DNA of 42,907 nt from Rickettsiaceae bacterium (GCA_029266475.1 JAQSWU010000027.1:1-42907); one strand, 5' to 3'. Shown: positions 19,245-28,280, numbered from the stretch's first letter. Made by a program: numbers and translations. Notes: generated by a model not told the origin, from the sequence alone.

Positions 19245-20204
19245 TTAAGCAGTAGTTCTCTTTGCTTTACGAGAAATTTTTCTTTTGCTTTTAGCTTTCA
19301 CAGACTTAGTACTTTTACTTGCCAAAGCTTTTTTCTTGTATGATTTTTGCGATTGCATCACTTGACTTGTTACTCCAAAATGCTTATCAAGTAAGGCCAT
19401 CATTTTAAGATCACGTTCGCGTGCACTTCGCCCACCCGTCACCACTCCAATAAGCTTTCTACCGTTCTTAGTAGCACTAGTAACTAAGTTAAAACCTGAA
19501 GGTCTTGTATAACCAGTTTTAAGGCCTTCAGCTCCCGCATATTGCTTAGTAACATGGTTGTGCGAGTAAATAGTTCTTCCTTTGTAATTAAATTTTGTTT
19601 CCGAAAAAATCGGATAATATAATGGAAAGTCACGTTTAATAGCAATAGCAAGCTTTGCAAGGTCCATTGCATTGGTCTTTTGTTCGCTATGGTGCCAACC
19701 AGAAGCATTTTTAAAAGTAGTATTATACATGCCAAGCTGTTTTGCTCTAACAGTCATTTTTCTTGCAAATAGATCCTCACTTCCACTTATAGCCTCGCCA
19801 AGCGCCCGCGCAGCATCATTCGCAGAATTAAGAGCAACCGCCATTATTAGATCTTTTACCCTAACCCTCTCCCCTGCTTTAAGCCCAAGGCGCATAGCTG
19901 GCATAGCCGCCGCTTCTGGCGAAATAGGTATATATTGATTAAGCCTCAGCTTACCATTCTCTATTGCTTCAAAAGTTAAATATAAAGTCATAACTTTTGT
20001 CAGAGAAGCAGGAAAAATTAGTTTATCTGCATTTTCAAAGTGTAATATTTCACCGGTATTAGCATCAACGATAATACTTGAAGCTATTGGATTAATTGGC
20101 GCAACAGCTTTCCTCTTACTCTTCTTAGGCGCGGCATAAGCAGAGAACGAAACCGAAGCAACCAATATTAAACTTACTATACGCGAAATTATATTAACTT
20201 TCAT
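19245..20204 (-). CDS. dacF: Serine-type D-Ala-D-Ala carboxypeptidase (DacF/PBP5-6 type)
   Basis: Removes the terminal D-Ala from peptidoglycan stem peptides in the periplasm. 319 aa with a signal peptide (residues 1-24, ending SFSAYA). The penicillin-binding triad is intact: Ser67-Leu-Thr-Lys70 in FPASLTKVMT, Ser127-Ala-Asn129 in ALNSANDAAR, and Lys229-Thr-Gly231 in EGLKTGYTRPSGF. The protein is shorter than E. coli PBP5, lacks a clear C-terminal amphipathic anchor domain, and ends in a very basic Lys/Arg/Ser tail that could bind wall or membrane. Same strand as rlpA, 257 bp apart. The symbol is by family resemblance; dacA or dacC would be equally defensible. Confidence 0.92.
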   Translation of the reverse strand: MKVNIISRIVSLILVASVSFSAYAAPKKSKRKAVAPINPIASSIIVDANTGEILHFENADKLIFPASLTKVMTLYLTFEAIENGKLRLNQYIPISPEAAAMPAMRLGLKAGERVRVKDLIMAVALNSANDAARALGEAISGSEDLFARKMTVRAKQLGMYNTTFKNASGWHHSEQKTNAMDLAKLAIAIKRDFPLYYPIFSETKFNYKGRTIYSHNHVTKQYAGAEGLKTGYTRPSGFNLVTSATKNGRKLIGVVTGGRSARERDLKMMALLDKHFGVTSQVMQSQKSYKKKALASKSTKSVKAKSKRKISRKAKRTTA

Positions 20205-20461
20205 ATGCCTTGACTAAATATGAATATGTTTTACATAAAATTAAAATATATCACAAAATTAACCTAATATCAATTATAAACCGAAAAAGGTTAAAAAACT
20301 CTAAAGAAAACTTACTTATGCGAAAATTATTTTCTATAGCCTGATAATCGCTTGTTAATTCCCTTATATATCAGCTTTTCTAAAGATTCAAATGAATTCT
20401 GATTACGAGCTGAATAAAGATTATATATGGGTTATTCGTACTGCAGAAAGGATTAATAGCC

Positions 20462-21595
20462 TTAAACTTTTTGATTATTCTTAATAATTGCAGCCTTAAC
20501 GCCGGTTGTTTTTCCAACTTTTGTAGCCAGGATCTTTGCTTGCGCAATATCAACGAGCGGACCAATCTTAATCGAGTAAGTTTTATTATTTCTGCTAATC
20601 CTAGCTGCACCAAATTTTGTAACCTTAGGTAAGAGCTTTTTAGTTTGAGCGAAGGTTTTAAAATTCCCTAGAACTATATAATATTGTCCTTTGTTTAAAG
20701 CTACCGGTTTAGCCTTAAGTTTTTGTGTTTTCTGATCTTGCTCCTCTTCAAACTCAAATATACTTGGACTGACTTCGCTATACTTACTACCTACTAAAGC
20801 TAGCTTGCTAGCAACTTTTTGGTTGTTGATATGCTTATCATCCGTTGATTTACTAATTCCGTTCTTATCAAGCCTATTCACAAAATATGAGTCATCGCTA
20901 CGTTTTGTAAGTAACGTTGTGGTAGAGGGCAAAATATTATGGCGCATATTGACGGTCTTTAAGTAACAATCAACTGAACAAGTAGGGTTGAGAATATCTT
21001 GCATAGCTATGCTGCCTTCAACCCCCTCCAGCTGCAGCTTATCTAAAAGCTTTTTTGTTTCCTCTTCTAAGAAAACAACTTTTACCTTTGCAGTGCCCTT
21101 TATTTTAAAACCTAAAACTTCTGCAGCCTTTTCAGATACATCGAGCAATCTCTTAGACGAAAAAGGACCACGATCATTGACCATCAATATAGCGCTTTTA
21201 CTATTCTCGAGGTTTGTAACCTTAATCATTGAAGGAAGCGGCAGAGTTTTATGAGCAGCTGTCAGCATATCTTTATCAAAAATATCTCCATTAGCCGTAG
21301 CTTTCCCATGAAAGCCATCCCTCTCTCCATACCAAGAAGCAATACCTACGCTTACATATTTGGTGTAATGTTTTGGATAATATTTAGTTTGCTTGATTTT
21401 ATAAGGCCTACCTACTTTGAAAGAGCCTTTATACCTGAATGGACTATTGGGAGGTTTTCTATGTTTTTTTACCGAGCTTGACTTACTTGACTTGCCCATA
21501 TAAGATGATTGACAAGCAGTAAGCGAAGAAGCCAGCGTTAAAGCGGCTATAACTCTTAAAATTATTTTTGTAAATAAACGCATTGAAATCATCAT
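20462..21595 (-). CDS. rlpA: RlpA-like septal lytic transglycosylase lipoprotein with SPOR domain
   Basis: Peptidoglycan-processing lipoprotein. 377 aa with a lipobox signal (SSLTAC, acylated Cys about 28 from the first Met); starts at Met1, Met2 or Met5 are all possible. The double-psi beta-barrel domain (about 80-180) shows VGIASWYGERDGFHGKATA, AAHKTLPLPSMIKVTNL and VNDRGPFSSKRLLDVS, the last with the conserved Asp. A SPOR domain that binds denuded glycan strands covers about 305-375 (GQYYIVLGNFKTFAQTKKL; YSIKIGPLVDIAQAKIL). Start codons of this gene and the divergent degP are only 48 bp apart, so their promoters must overlap. With DacF it forms a wall-remodelling pair. Confidence 0.92.
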   Translation of the reverse strand: MMISMRLFTKIILRVIAALTLASSLTACQSSYMGKSSKSSSVKKHRKPPNSPFRYKGSFKVGRPYKIKQTKYYPKHYTKYVSVGIASWYGERDGFHGKATANGDIFDKDMLTAAHKTLPLPSMIKVTNLENSKSAILMVNDRGPFSSKRLLDVSEKAAEVLGFKIKGTAKVKVVFLEEETKKLLDKLQLEGVEGSIAMQDILNPTCSVDCYLKTVNMRHNILPSTTTLLTKRSDDSYFVNRLDKNGISKSTDDKHINNQKVASKLALVGSKYSEVSPSIFEFEEEQDQKTQKLKAKPVALNKGQYYIVLGNFKTFAQTKKLLPKVTKFGAARISRNNKTYSIKIGPLVDIAQAKILATKVGKTTGVKAAIIKNNQKV

Positions 21596-21643
21596 ATATA
21601 ATAGTTATATTATTTTTACACTATTTAAATACAAACTTAATTT

Positions 21644-23089
21644 ATGCAAGTCAAATACGTTTCTTACTTAATATTAATAATTATAAGTCTTTTGAGTCGT
21701 CAAGCATATTCCTCTAATATAGATAACTTAGTGCCTGAGACTAAGCAACAAATAAATTACTCTTTTTCACCTATCATTAAGAAAACAGCGCCTGCTGTGG
21801 TAAATATTTATACCAAACGACGTGTACAGGTGAATCAATTCTCACCATTCCTACATGACCCTTTCTTTTCGCAGTTTTTCAATAACGAAATGTTTCAACA
21901 TTTCACGAAAGAGAGGATTCAAAACTCGTTAGGCTCAGGGGTTATCATTTCAAGCGATGGTATTATAGTAACAAATTATCATGTCATCGAAAATGCTGAA
22001 GATATATCGGTAGTATTGGATAAAGACCGAGATTATAAAGCCCAGGTTATTGTTAAAGATAAGGCCCATGATCTTGCTTTGCTACGCAGCCTTGACCTTG
22101 CAAAGGATAAAAATTTCAAATATTTAGAGCTTGGTAATTCAGATAACTTGGAAGTGGGTGATCTGGTTTTAGCAATAGGGAATCCTTATGGGCTTGGTAA
22201 AACTGTAACCAGTGGAATTATATCTGGGCCGGATAAAAGTTTTAGCCAGGAAGTAATGGGTGACTATTTTATCCAAACTGACGCTCCAATAAATCCAGGT
22301 AACTCTGGGGGCGCATTAATAAATACTAAAGGCGAGCTGATTGGAATTAATACAGCAATCTATAGCCAGTCAGGGGGTTCGCAAGGACTTGGTTTTGCAA
22401 TACCTTCAAATACGGTAAAGTCTTTCTTAAAAAATACTGATCTTAAAGAAGGCAAACTTCTCAAACCTTGGAGCGGAATGAAGGCAGTAGATGTGGATGC
22501 TAAAATTAAAGAAGCCTTAAATCTATCACAGCCTGGGGTTATCATTAAAGCCTTACATAAGGAATCTAATTTTGCTAAAGCTGGCATTCGCGTTGGAGAT
22601 GTTATTACGAAAATCCATGGTCATAGTATTTCGACAGTTAAGGATCTTGACCATAAGCTTTATACAATTGGCGTAAGTAAAAAAGCGAGCGTTGAGTATA
22701 TAAGAGAGAAATCTACTTATAATGCAGAAATCACGTTAGAAGTTGCTCCTCTCAAACCAGCGCCAGACTACACTAAGATCACTGAAAAATCTTTACTGCA
22801 AGGCGCAACTGTAGCAAATCTTTCCCCAGCTCTTGCTGAAGAAATTGAAATAGACCTTGAAAACTTGCTCAAGATCTATGCTGAATATACAAATATAGTC
22901 ATAGTAACTGCTATTAAGAGTAAATCGATCGCCTTTTCTTATGGCATAAGGCCTGGCGATATCATTCTAAATTATAATGATTTCAAGGTCACAACTATCA
23001 ATAGCCTTAAGAATAATATCAATAAGGCAGGGCAGCAGCACTTGCTCACTATCCTTAGAAATAACACTATAATTAATATTTCAGGATGA
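21644..23089 (+). CDS. degP: Periplasmic serine protease Do (DegP/HtrA family)
   Basis: Protease/chaperone for misfolded envelope proteins. 481 aa with an N-terminal signal (VSYLILIIISLLSRQAYS). The catalytic triad is His113 (TNYHVIENA), Asp143 (AHDLALL) and Ser221 (NPGNSGGALIN). An LA-loop-like stretch with FFSQFFNNEMFQ precedes it. Two PDZ domains follow (about 275-375 and 385-480; GVIIKALHKESNFAKAGIRV and IAFSYGIRPGDIILNYNDF). The length matches DegP/DegQ. The stop overlaps the start of the next gene by 4 bp (ATGA). Divergent from rlpA. Confidence 0.95.
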   Translation: MQVKYVSYLILIIISLLSRQAYSSNIDNLVPETKQQINYSFSPIIKKTAPAVVNIYTKRRVQVNQFSPFLHDPFFSQFFNNEMFQHFTKERIQNSLGSGVIISSDGIIVTNYHVIENAEDISVVLDKDRDYKAQVIVKDKAHDLALLRSLDLAKDKNFKYLELGNSDNLEVGDLVLAIGNPYGLGKTVTSGIISGPDKSFSQEVMGDYFIQTDAPINPGNSGGALINTKGELIGINTAIYSQSGGSQGLGFAIPSNTVKSFLKNTDLKEGKLLKPWSGMKAVDVDAKIKEALNLSQPGVIIKALHKESNFAKAGIRVGDVITKIHGHSISTVKDLDHKLYTIGVSKKASVEYIREKSTYNAEITLEVAPLKPAPDYTKITEKSLLQGATVANLSPALAEEIEIDLENLLKIYAEYTNIVIVTAIKSKSIAFSYGIRPGDIILNYNDFKVTTINSLKNNINKAGQQHLLTILRNNTIINISG

Positions 23090-23997
23090 TTAACGGGGTC
23101 GTAAAAATATCAGGCTATAGCGAGCCCACTAGACTTGACCGCGTCCTCCGTGAACAGTATAAAGGTCTTTCGCAAGGCGCAATAGAAAAAGCGCTTAGGA
23201 ACGGCCGGATCAAGGTTAATGGTAAAAAGGCTGAGGCAAAACTACGCATCACTGATAATGATGAAGTTTCGTTCCATAAATTTCAGTATGAAGAGACTAC
23301 CCTCGCCCATAAAAGCGTTACAGCTGAAGCTATTACTTTAAGCCAAAAACTACTTAATGAGTATAAGATATTTGAAAACGAGCAAATACTTGTTATTAAC
23401 AAACCAGCAGGTGTCGCTGTACAAGGCGGTACAAAAATAAGACTTTCAGTCGATGACGCTCTCAAATACCTGAATGAGAACGGCGGCGAGTATAAGATAA
23501 CTCATAGGCTAGATAAAGAAACATCCGGCCTTCTCTTAATTGCCAAAGGTAAAGCTGCTGCGCAATATATTTATAAAGGCTTTAAAGAGCGAATTATTAA
23601 AAAGCAATATTTAGCAATTCTAGCAGGGATACCAAAAGAGAAAGCAGGGCAAATCGTCTCAAATATTAGCAAAGTCGATTCTAAACATTACCAAAAAGTA
23701 GTAGAAAATGACCTTGAGGGTAAAATTGCTATTACTGACTACCAAGTGCAAAAATCGCTTGGTAATTTTGCACTAACGCAATTTTTCCCGCATACCGGGC
23801 GCATGCATCAAATAAGAGTACACGCTGCCTCTCTTGGCTGCCCAATAATTGGCGATACTAAATATGGCACAACATCTCAGCCTTATAAAAATTTATTTCT
23901 GCACGCTTACACACTTACTCTCCCCTTAGAAATCCTCGGCAGAGAATATGAATTTAAAGCCCCTACTCCAGAGTATTGGGGAAAATTTCTAGGTTAA
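23086..23997 (+). CDS. rluC: 23S rRNA pseudouridine synthase, RluC/RluD family
   Basis: Converts specific uridines of 23S rRNA to pseudouridine. 303 aa: an N-terminal S4 RNA-binding domain (about 14-62, RLDRVLREQYKGLSQGAIEK, ALRNGRIKVNGKKAE) followed by the RsuA/RluA catalytic domain with VINKPAGVAVQGG (103-115), the active-site HRLDKETSGLLLIAKG (Asp143) and HTGRMHQIRVHAASLGCPII. RluC versus RluD cannot be separated with confidence from motifs alone; RluC is preferred because this is the usual form in the order. The ATGA overlap with degP indicates translational coupling. Confidence 0.9.
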   Translation: MINGVVKISGYSEPTRLDRVLREQYKGLSQGAIEKALRNGRIKVNGKKAEAKLRITDNDEVSFHKFQYEETTLAHKSVTAEAITLSQKLLNEYKIFENEQILVINKPAGVAVQGGTKIRLSVDDALKYLNENGGEYKITHRLDKETSGLLLIAKGKAAAQYIYKGFKERIIKKQYLAILAGIPKEKAGQIVSNISKVDSKHYQKVVENDLEGKIAITDYQVQKSLGNFALTQFFPHTGRMHQIRVHAASLGCPIIGDTKYGTTSQPYKNLFLHAYTLTLPLEILGREYEFKAPTPEYWGKFLG

Positions 23998-23999
23998 AA

Positions 24000-24329
24000 T
24001 TCATTTGCCTGTAATCTTATCAATCGACTTTTTTCCTTATTTAAGTTTTAAAAGATCAATTATTAGATTATAAGAAAAGTTTTCTTATCCAGCACCTTGT
24101 AAAATTAGCTTTTCTAAAAACAAATTTACAATAAAAAAAACAAGCGCTAATAGCTAAAATTTTATCTATATAACAATTATACCTTAAATGTGTTAAGGAA
24201 GTCTTAACTTTTTAACAAAAAATTTTAATCACTCTGCTTTATTAATAATGTTTTAACGTTTTACTGTTAACCTAAGCTGTAGCATAGTAATAATTTACTA
24301 ATTTTGATAATATTATAATAGGGGCGAGT
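24000..24329. other. A/T-rich intergenic region upstream of LRR-C
   Basis: 330 bp without ORF. An A/T palindrome ATAAGAAAAGTTTTCTTAT lies at about 24069-24088, and the element shared with the 26670 gene at 24111-24161. The promoter for the LRR gene should be downstream of this. No clear -35/-10 pair can be assigned in such A/T-rich DNA. Confidence 0.55.
24111..24161 (+). promoter_or_regulatory. Upstream element shared by two effector-like genes, copy 1
   Basis: TTTCTAAAAACAAATTTACA, then AAGCGCTAATAGCTAAAATT. Nearly the same 51-52 bp occurs at 26483-26534 before the next gene. It ends 168 bp before the LRR-C start. The core GCGCTAATAGCTAAAATT is identical in both. Confidence 0.55.
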
Positions 24330-26351
24330 ATGGAAGAAGAAGAATTCAATGAATTAATATCGGATATAGAAAACAATAAAATAAGAAAGTTAATCTTAAG
24401 CGATGAATTAGATGCAGATCAGCTTGAACAACTTTCTGTAGCCTTAATAAAAAATAAATCTATCATCGAAGTAAACTTTGATGAACAAAATTTAGGAGAT
24501 GAAAGAATAGAAATTATTAGCAAAGTTTTAGAAGAGAATAGATCTATTACTGAAGTAAGCCTTGCTTTGAACTATTTAGGAGATGAAGACGTACAATTGT
24601 TAGCTAAGGCTATTCAAAACAACCCCTCTATTAATTCAATATGTCTTGACGAGAATAGTATAGGCGATAAAGGCGCAGAAGCAATAGCAACAATTATCGA
24701 AAACAACGACTCTGTTACTTCGATAAGTCTTGTAAGAAACTCCATAGAAAAGCAAGGAGCAGAGGCACTAGCCGAAGCTTTAATGAAAAATAGGACTATA
24801 AATTCAATAAATCTAAGCACCAATCTTTTAGGACCTAAAGGAGTAGAATCTTTAGCTAGAGTCTTAAAGGAAAATAAGTCTATTATTTCTTTAGATATCT
24901 CATATAATGATATAGGCGATGAAGGAGCAAAAACTATTGCTTCCGCTCTTAAGTACAATAAGTCTATTAGTTCTTTAGATATCTCATCTAATGACATCGG
25001 CGATGAAGGAATCAAAGCAATTGCTACCGTCCTTCAATATAACCCCTCTATTACTTCAATAGATTTTGATAACAACGATATTAGTCGTGAAGGCATAAAA
25101 GCTTTAGCTCAAGCCTTAGAATTAAATAAATCTATTACTTCAATGAATTTTAGAGATTACGATTTAGGCGACGCAGAAGCAGAAGTAATAGCTAAAGCTT
25201 TGAAAGAGAATAAATCTATTAGTTCTTTAGATATCTCAAATAATAATATAGGCGATGAAGGAATCAAAGCAATTGCTACAGCCCTTCAGTATAACACCTC
25301 TATTACTTCAATAGATTTCCTAAACAGAAATATAACTCGTGAAGGCATAAAAGCCCTAGCTCAAGCCTTAGAATTAAATAAATCTATTACTTCAATAGAT
25401 TTTGGGGGTTACGATTTAGGCGACGCAGGAGCAGAAGTAATAGCTAAAGCTTTGAAAGAGAATAAAACTATTAGTTCTTTAGATATCTCACATAATAATA
25501 TAGGCGATGAAGGAGTAAAAACTCTTGCTTCCGCTCTTAAGTACAATAACTCAATAACTTCAATTGATCTTAGGGGAAATCGTTTTGGACCTAAAGGAGC
25601 AAAAGCTTTAGCCTCTGCTATTCAAAACCACCCTTCAATCACATCTTTGAACATTGCACAAAACAATATATGGGATAAAGGAGAAAAAGCAATTGCTGAA
25701 GCTTTGAAAAATAATTTCATCATTATTGAGGTTAAAGGAGTAAATAATGAAGATGTTAAAAAATTTGTAGAAAGAAATAAGAAAATGTTAGATAAGGCAT
25801 TTGAACACGCTTACGAATATATCTTTAATGGAAATAACGTAAACATTGTTAACGGCAAAGCATCTCCTAACCCTATTTCTCTTAAAGACCTTTCTCTCCT
25901 AGAACATCACCAGCAAGAGGTGCAAAATAAACTAGTTGCAAGAGGTATTACTGATTTCACGAAATTCAAAAAGCAACTAAGGGATTATAAAGAACAAAAT
26001 ATGTTTAAGCTCTTGGGGGTAAGCAAGAGCACTCATGATAATCCACTGTTTAGTAAGCTACCTCCGGAAATGAAAGCTGAAATAACAAAGCATGTACCTA
26101 ATGATTATTTTTTAATATTAAAAGATGGCGCAGCAAAGCAAAAAAATCTTTCACAAAGAGATCGTTCAGGCAAGGAAGAAGTAGATACAAATACTATTAG
26201 TAGGGAAGAGTTTAAAAAGGATGCAAAGGATCTGAAGAAGAAATTTCTAGGAAGAGACATTAAGCTATCTAAGAAGGATCGTAGTTATGCTAAACAAATT
26301 TTTGAAGAGCGAAACAACCCTGATCAATCAAGAGGTAAAGGTATCAATTAA
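24330..26351 (+). CDS. LRR protein with conserved module and F-box-like motif (LRR-C)
   Basis: 673 aa. Roughly sixteen 28-aa LRRs (about residues 15-475), including two consecutive 84-aa blocks (three LRRs each) that are almost the same. Next comes the module shared with LRR-A and LRR-B (RNKKMLDKAFEHAYEYIFNG; NNVNIVNGKASPNPIS; EHHQQEVQNKLVARGITDF), NMFKLLGVSKS and an F-box-like LPPEMKAEITKHV (577-589). The 84-residue end is basic with SYAKQIFEERNNPDQSRGKG, like the LRR-B tail, but lacks most of LRR-B's second module; that module is encoded by the next gene. GGGGCGAG precedes the ATG. No signal peptide. Probable host-directed protein (inference). Confidence 0.87.
   Translation: MEEEEFNELISDIENNKIRKLILSDELDADQLEQLSVALIKNKSIIEVNFDEQNLGDERIEIISKVLEENRSITEVSLALNYLGDEDVQLLAKAIQNNPSINSICLDENSIGDKGAEAIATIIENNDSVTSISLVRNSIEKQGAEALAEALMKNRTINSINLSTNLLGPKGVESLARVLKENKSIISLDISYNDIGDEGAKTIASALKYNKSISSLDISSNDIGDEGIKAIATVLQYNPSITSIDFDNNDISREGIKALAQALELNKSITSMNFRDYDLGDAEAEVIAKALKENKSISSLDISNNNIGDEGIKAIATALQYNTSITSIDFLNRNITREGIKALAQALELNKSITSIDFGGYDLGDAGAEVIAKALKENKTISSLDISHNNIGDEGVKTLASALKYNNSITSIDLRGNRFGPKGAKALASAIQNHPSITSLNIAQNNIWDKGEKAIAEALKNNFIIIEVKGVNNEDVKKFVERNKKMLDKAFEHAYEYIFNGNNVNIVNGKASPNPISLKDLSLLEHHQQEVQNKLVARGITDFTKFKKQLRDYKEQNMFKLLGVSKSTHDNPLFSKLPPEMKAEITKHVPNDYFLILKDGAAKQKNLSQRDRSGKEEVDTNTISREEFKKDAKDLKKKFLGRDIKLSKKDRSYAKQIFEERNNPDQSRGKGIN
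25014..25517. repeat. 252-bp higher-order direct repeat inside LRR-C
   Basis: Two adjacent 252-bp units (25014-25265 and 25266-25517), each three LRRs. They share long identical runs, for example GGCATAAAAGCnnTAGCTCA and ATAGCTAAAGCTTTGAAAGA. The protein blocks start KAIATVLQYNPSITSIDF and KAIATALQYNTSITSIDF. A recent in-frame tandem duplication. Confidence 0.88.
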
Positions 26352-26669
26352 GAGCGCCCGGTAAGCTCAGAATCTTTTAAAGTTTCTAAGCTTACTTTTA
26401 CAATTTTTATAAACAAAATATTTTACATTACAAGAATATTTTATTTAAAAAAACCCTACACAATAAAATACATCAAATTAAATTTCTAAAAACAAATATA
26501 CAATCAACAAACTATCGCGCTAATAGCTAAAATTGCCTTATACGAGTTAATATTTCTTTCGCTATCACCCATTAACCACTCTTTAACCATTTTTCGTTAA
26601 AATTAACTCAAGACGAATAATTGCTTATATATTATTTGGAAATATTAATTTTTAATTAGAGGACATGAT
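26352..26669. other. A/T-rich intergenic region between LRR-C and its detached module
   Basis: 318 bp without ORF. Contains the second copy of the shared upstream element (26483-26534). The length and its own promoter-like element suggest the downstream gene is transcribed separately rather than in an operon with LRR-C. Confidence 0.5.
26483..26534 (+). promoter_or_regulatory. Upstream element shared by two effector-like genes, copy 2
   Basis: TTTCTAAAAACAAATATACA, then TCGCGCTAATAGCTAAAATT; matches 24111-24161 with few substitutions and a 1-nt indel. It ends 135 bp before the start at 26670. Confidence 0.55.
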
Positions 26670-27362
26670 ATGTATGGAGAATTTGATGAAAGTCTAAATC
26701 CACATAATTTAGCTTTAAAGGAGGCTGAAGAAAAGTATAAAGAATTCAAGAGCAAGTTAAGCAGCACTCAAACTGAGAATAGTAATTTACCGAAAGAGTA
26801 TGTCGATTTTTGTGAGCGAACAGCGATAGAAGCTTATGCAAAAGTGATAATGAACAAAGGAAACAGTGAAGATACAGTTATTTCTGATGAAAGCATGCCT
26901 GAAATTATTGCAAATATTGAATCAACTCTCAAAAAAGATAGTGAACTAAAAAATGCATATATGAGTTTAATTGCTAAAGGAGATGAAAATTATGATATGG
27001 TTATTCAAAGCGAGAAGCTAGGAAGGCAAATTTCTTCAGAGATCTTAAGGCTTGATGAGACCCACAAATCCGCAATAGATAAAGCAGTTGAGAATTCAAA
27101 GCCTATTAAAAAATTGAGAAAATTTGATTCCCTTGAAAAAGGTGAAGGAGGCTTATTTAAACAACTCAAACATAAAATTAAAAAAATTGTCTTTAAGTCT
27201 TATTCTAGAGCTAAGCTTAAAGCACAAGTAGATGAAATAAAGGCCCCACTTAAGCAAGAATTTCAGAGTTTTGCACCACAGGCAGCTCCTAGCTTTGCTG
27301 AAAAGGTTATAAATGAACGCAAAAAGCATTTCCATCAGAAGGTCGAAAAAAGATCACGATAG
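26670..27362 (+). CDS. Stand-alone homolog of the LRR-B C-terminal module
   Basis: 230 aa, no known family. Aligns over most of its length with residues 468-641 of the LRR-B protein: FCERTAIEAYAKV (FCTSVAEQSYENV), STLKKDSELKNAY (ESLQKDEGLKSAY), LGRQISSEILR (LAQQISEAILE), FDSLEKG (FDRLEEG), HKIKKIVFKSYSRAKL (HKIKKLLMKSYSKDRL), SFAEKVINERKK (SFVKEVLQERAN). Predicted mostly helical, with a strongly basic last third. No LRR, signal peptide or membrane segment. GAGG precedes the ATG. It follows LRR-C, the paralog that lacks this module, and shares an upstream element with it. A functional link is therefore likely, though its activity is unknown. Confidence 0.8.
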   Translation: MYGEFDESLNPHNLALKEAEEKYKEFKSKLSSTQTENSNLPKEYVDFCERTAIEAYAKVIMNKGNSEDTVISDESMPEIIANIESTLKKDSELKNAYMSLIAKGDENYDMVIQSEKLGRQISSEILRLDETHKSAIDKAVENSKPIKKLRKFDSLEKGEGGLFKQLKHKIKKIVFKSYSRAKLKAQVDEIKAPLKQEFQSFAPQAAPSFAEKVINERKKHFHQKVEKRSR

Positions 27363-27647
27363 GGATTTGGACAGTAAAATATAATTTCTCTCACTTACAT
27401 GAGAGCATACAACCTACGGCAATTTAATATTTGGGCGTCATTGAGTAAAGACTGCCGCTTGCTGTAGGGGCAGCTCTTATTCACGCAAAGTTTCACCGCG
27501 ACTTATAATTTTTTTATTTACTCAAGTTATCCTAGCAAAAGAGCCACATTAATTAATATTTGTTATAGGATTAATACGCTTTTTACTAATAGCTTTATGG
27601 TTATCCTTTATTATTAAAGTTTGAGATAACTATAATTAAGAAAGTTT

Positions 27648-28280
27648 ATGGTGATGATAAAACAGAAGGAAATTAAAAATAATACTTTAATCCAATGGAT
27701 CCTAAGGATGGACCCCTCAAAAGATATCGATCTTAAGTTTATTAAACAACTTATTGAAGAAGAAGGAGCTGAAATAAATTACATTTGGCCCAAGAACGGC
27801 TATAGCGCCTTTTCAGCAGCAGCCAGCGTTAATAATCTGGACTTAGTTAAGTATTTTATCAGTAAAGGAGTAGCAAGCGAAACCATAAACCACCCTTCTA
27901 AAGACGGCACCCCTTTGTGGTTTGCAGTAAATAATAATAATCCAGAGATGCTTAACCTCCTTTTTGACACAGGATTTATTAATATTGACAGTATTAATAA
28001 CGCCCCAGCAAATAAGCCAACCCCGATAGAGACTGCATTACATAACAATAATAATAAGATTCTAGCTGATTTAATTATAAACTTTTTGACCTTAAGTTAT
28101 AATAATGAACTTCTTAAGCAACAGCAGCACCAAGCCATAAGGGCTAACCAAACAGCAGGAAGTCAAGAGAAAGCTCTAGAAAAGACAACAGTCAGCTCCT
28201 CTAAGGCAGAGCAAGATAGCAATACTCCTATTGAAAAACCTGACTCAGATTTAATAGGCGAAACCCCTACTATGAGTTGA
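27648..28280 (+). CDS. Small ankyrin-repeat protein
   Basis: 210 aa. Three ANK repeats at about residues 48-145 (SAFSAAASVNNLDLVKYFIS; TPLWFAVNNNNPEMLNLLFD; TPIETALHNNNNKILADLII). The remaining C-terminal third is Gln/Ser/Glu-rich and probably disordered (EKALEKTTVSSSKAEQDSN). Start at 27648 (MVMIKQKE) or the in-frame ATG two codons later. No signal peptide. Same strand and 144 bp before the larger ANK protein, with which it shares the phrase VKYFISKG/VKYLIEIG but no further domain. Function unknown; probably host-directed by analogy. Confidence 0.8.
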   Translation: MVMIKQKEIKNNTLIQWILRMDPSKDIDLKFIKQLIEEEGAEINYIWPKNGYSAFSAAASVNNLDLVKYFISKGVASETINHPSKDGTPLWFAVNNNNPEMLNLLFDTGFINIDSINNAPANKPTPIETALHNNNNKILADLIINFLTLSYNNELLKQQQHQAIRANQTAGSQEKALEKTTVSSSKAEQDSNTPIEKPDSDLIGETPTMS

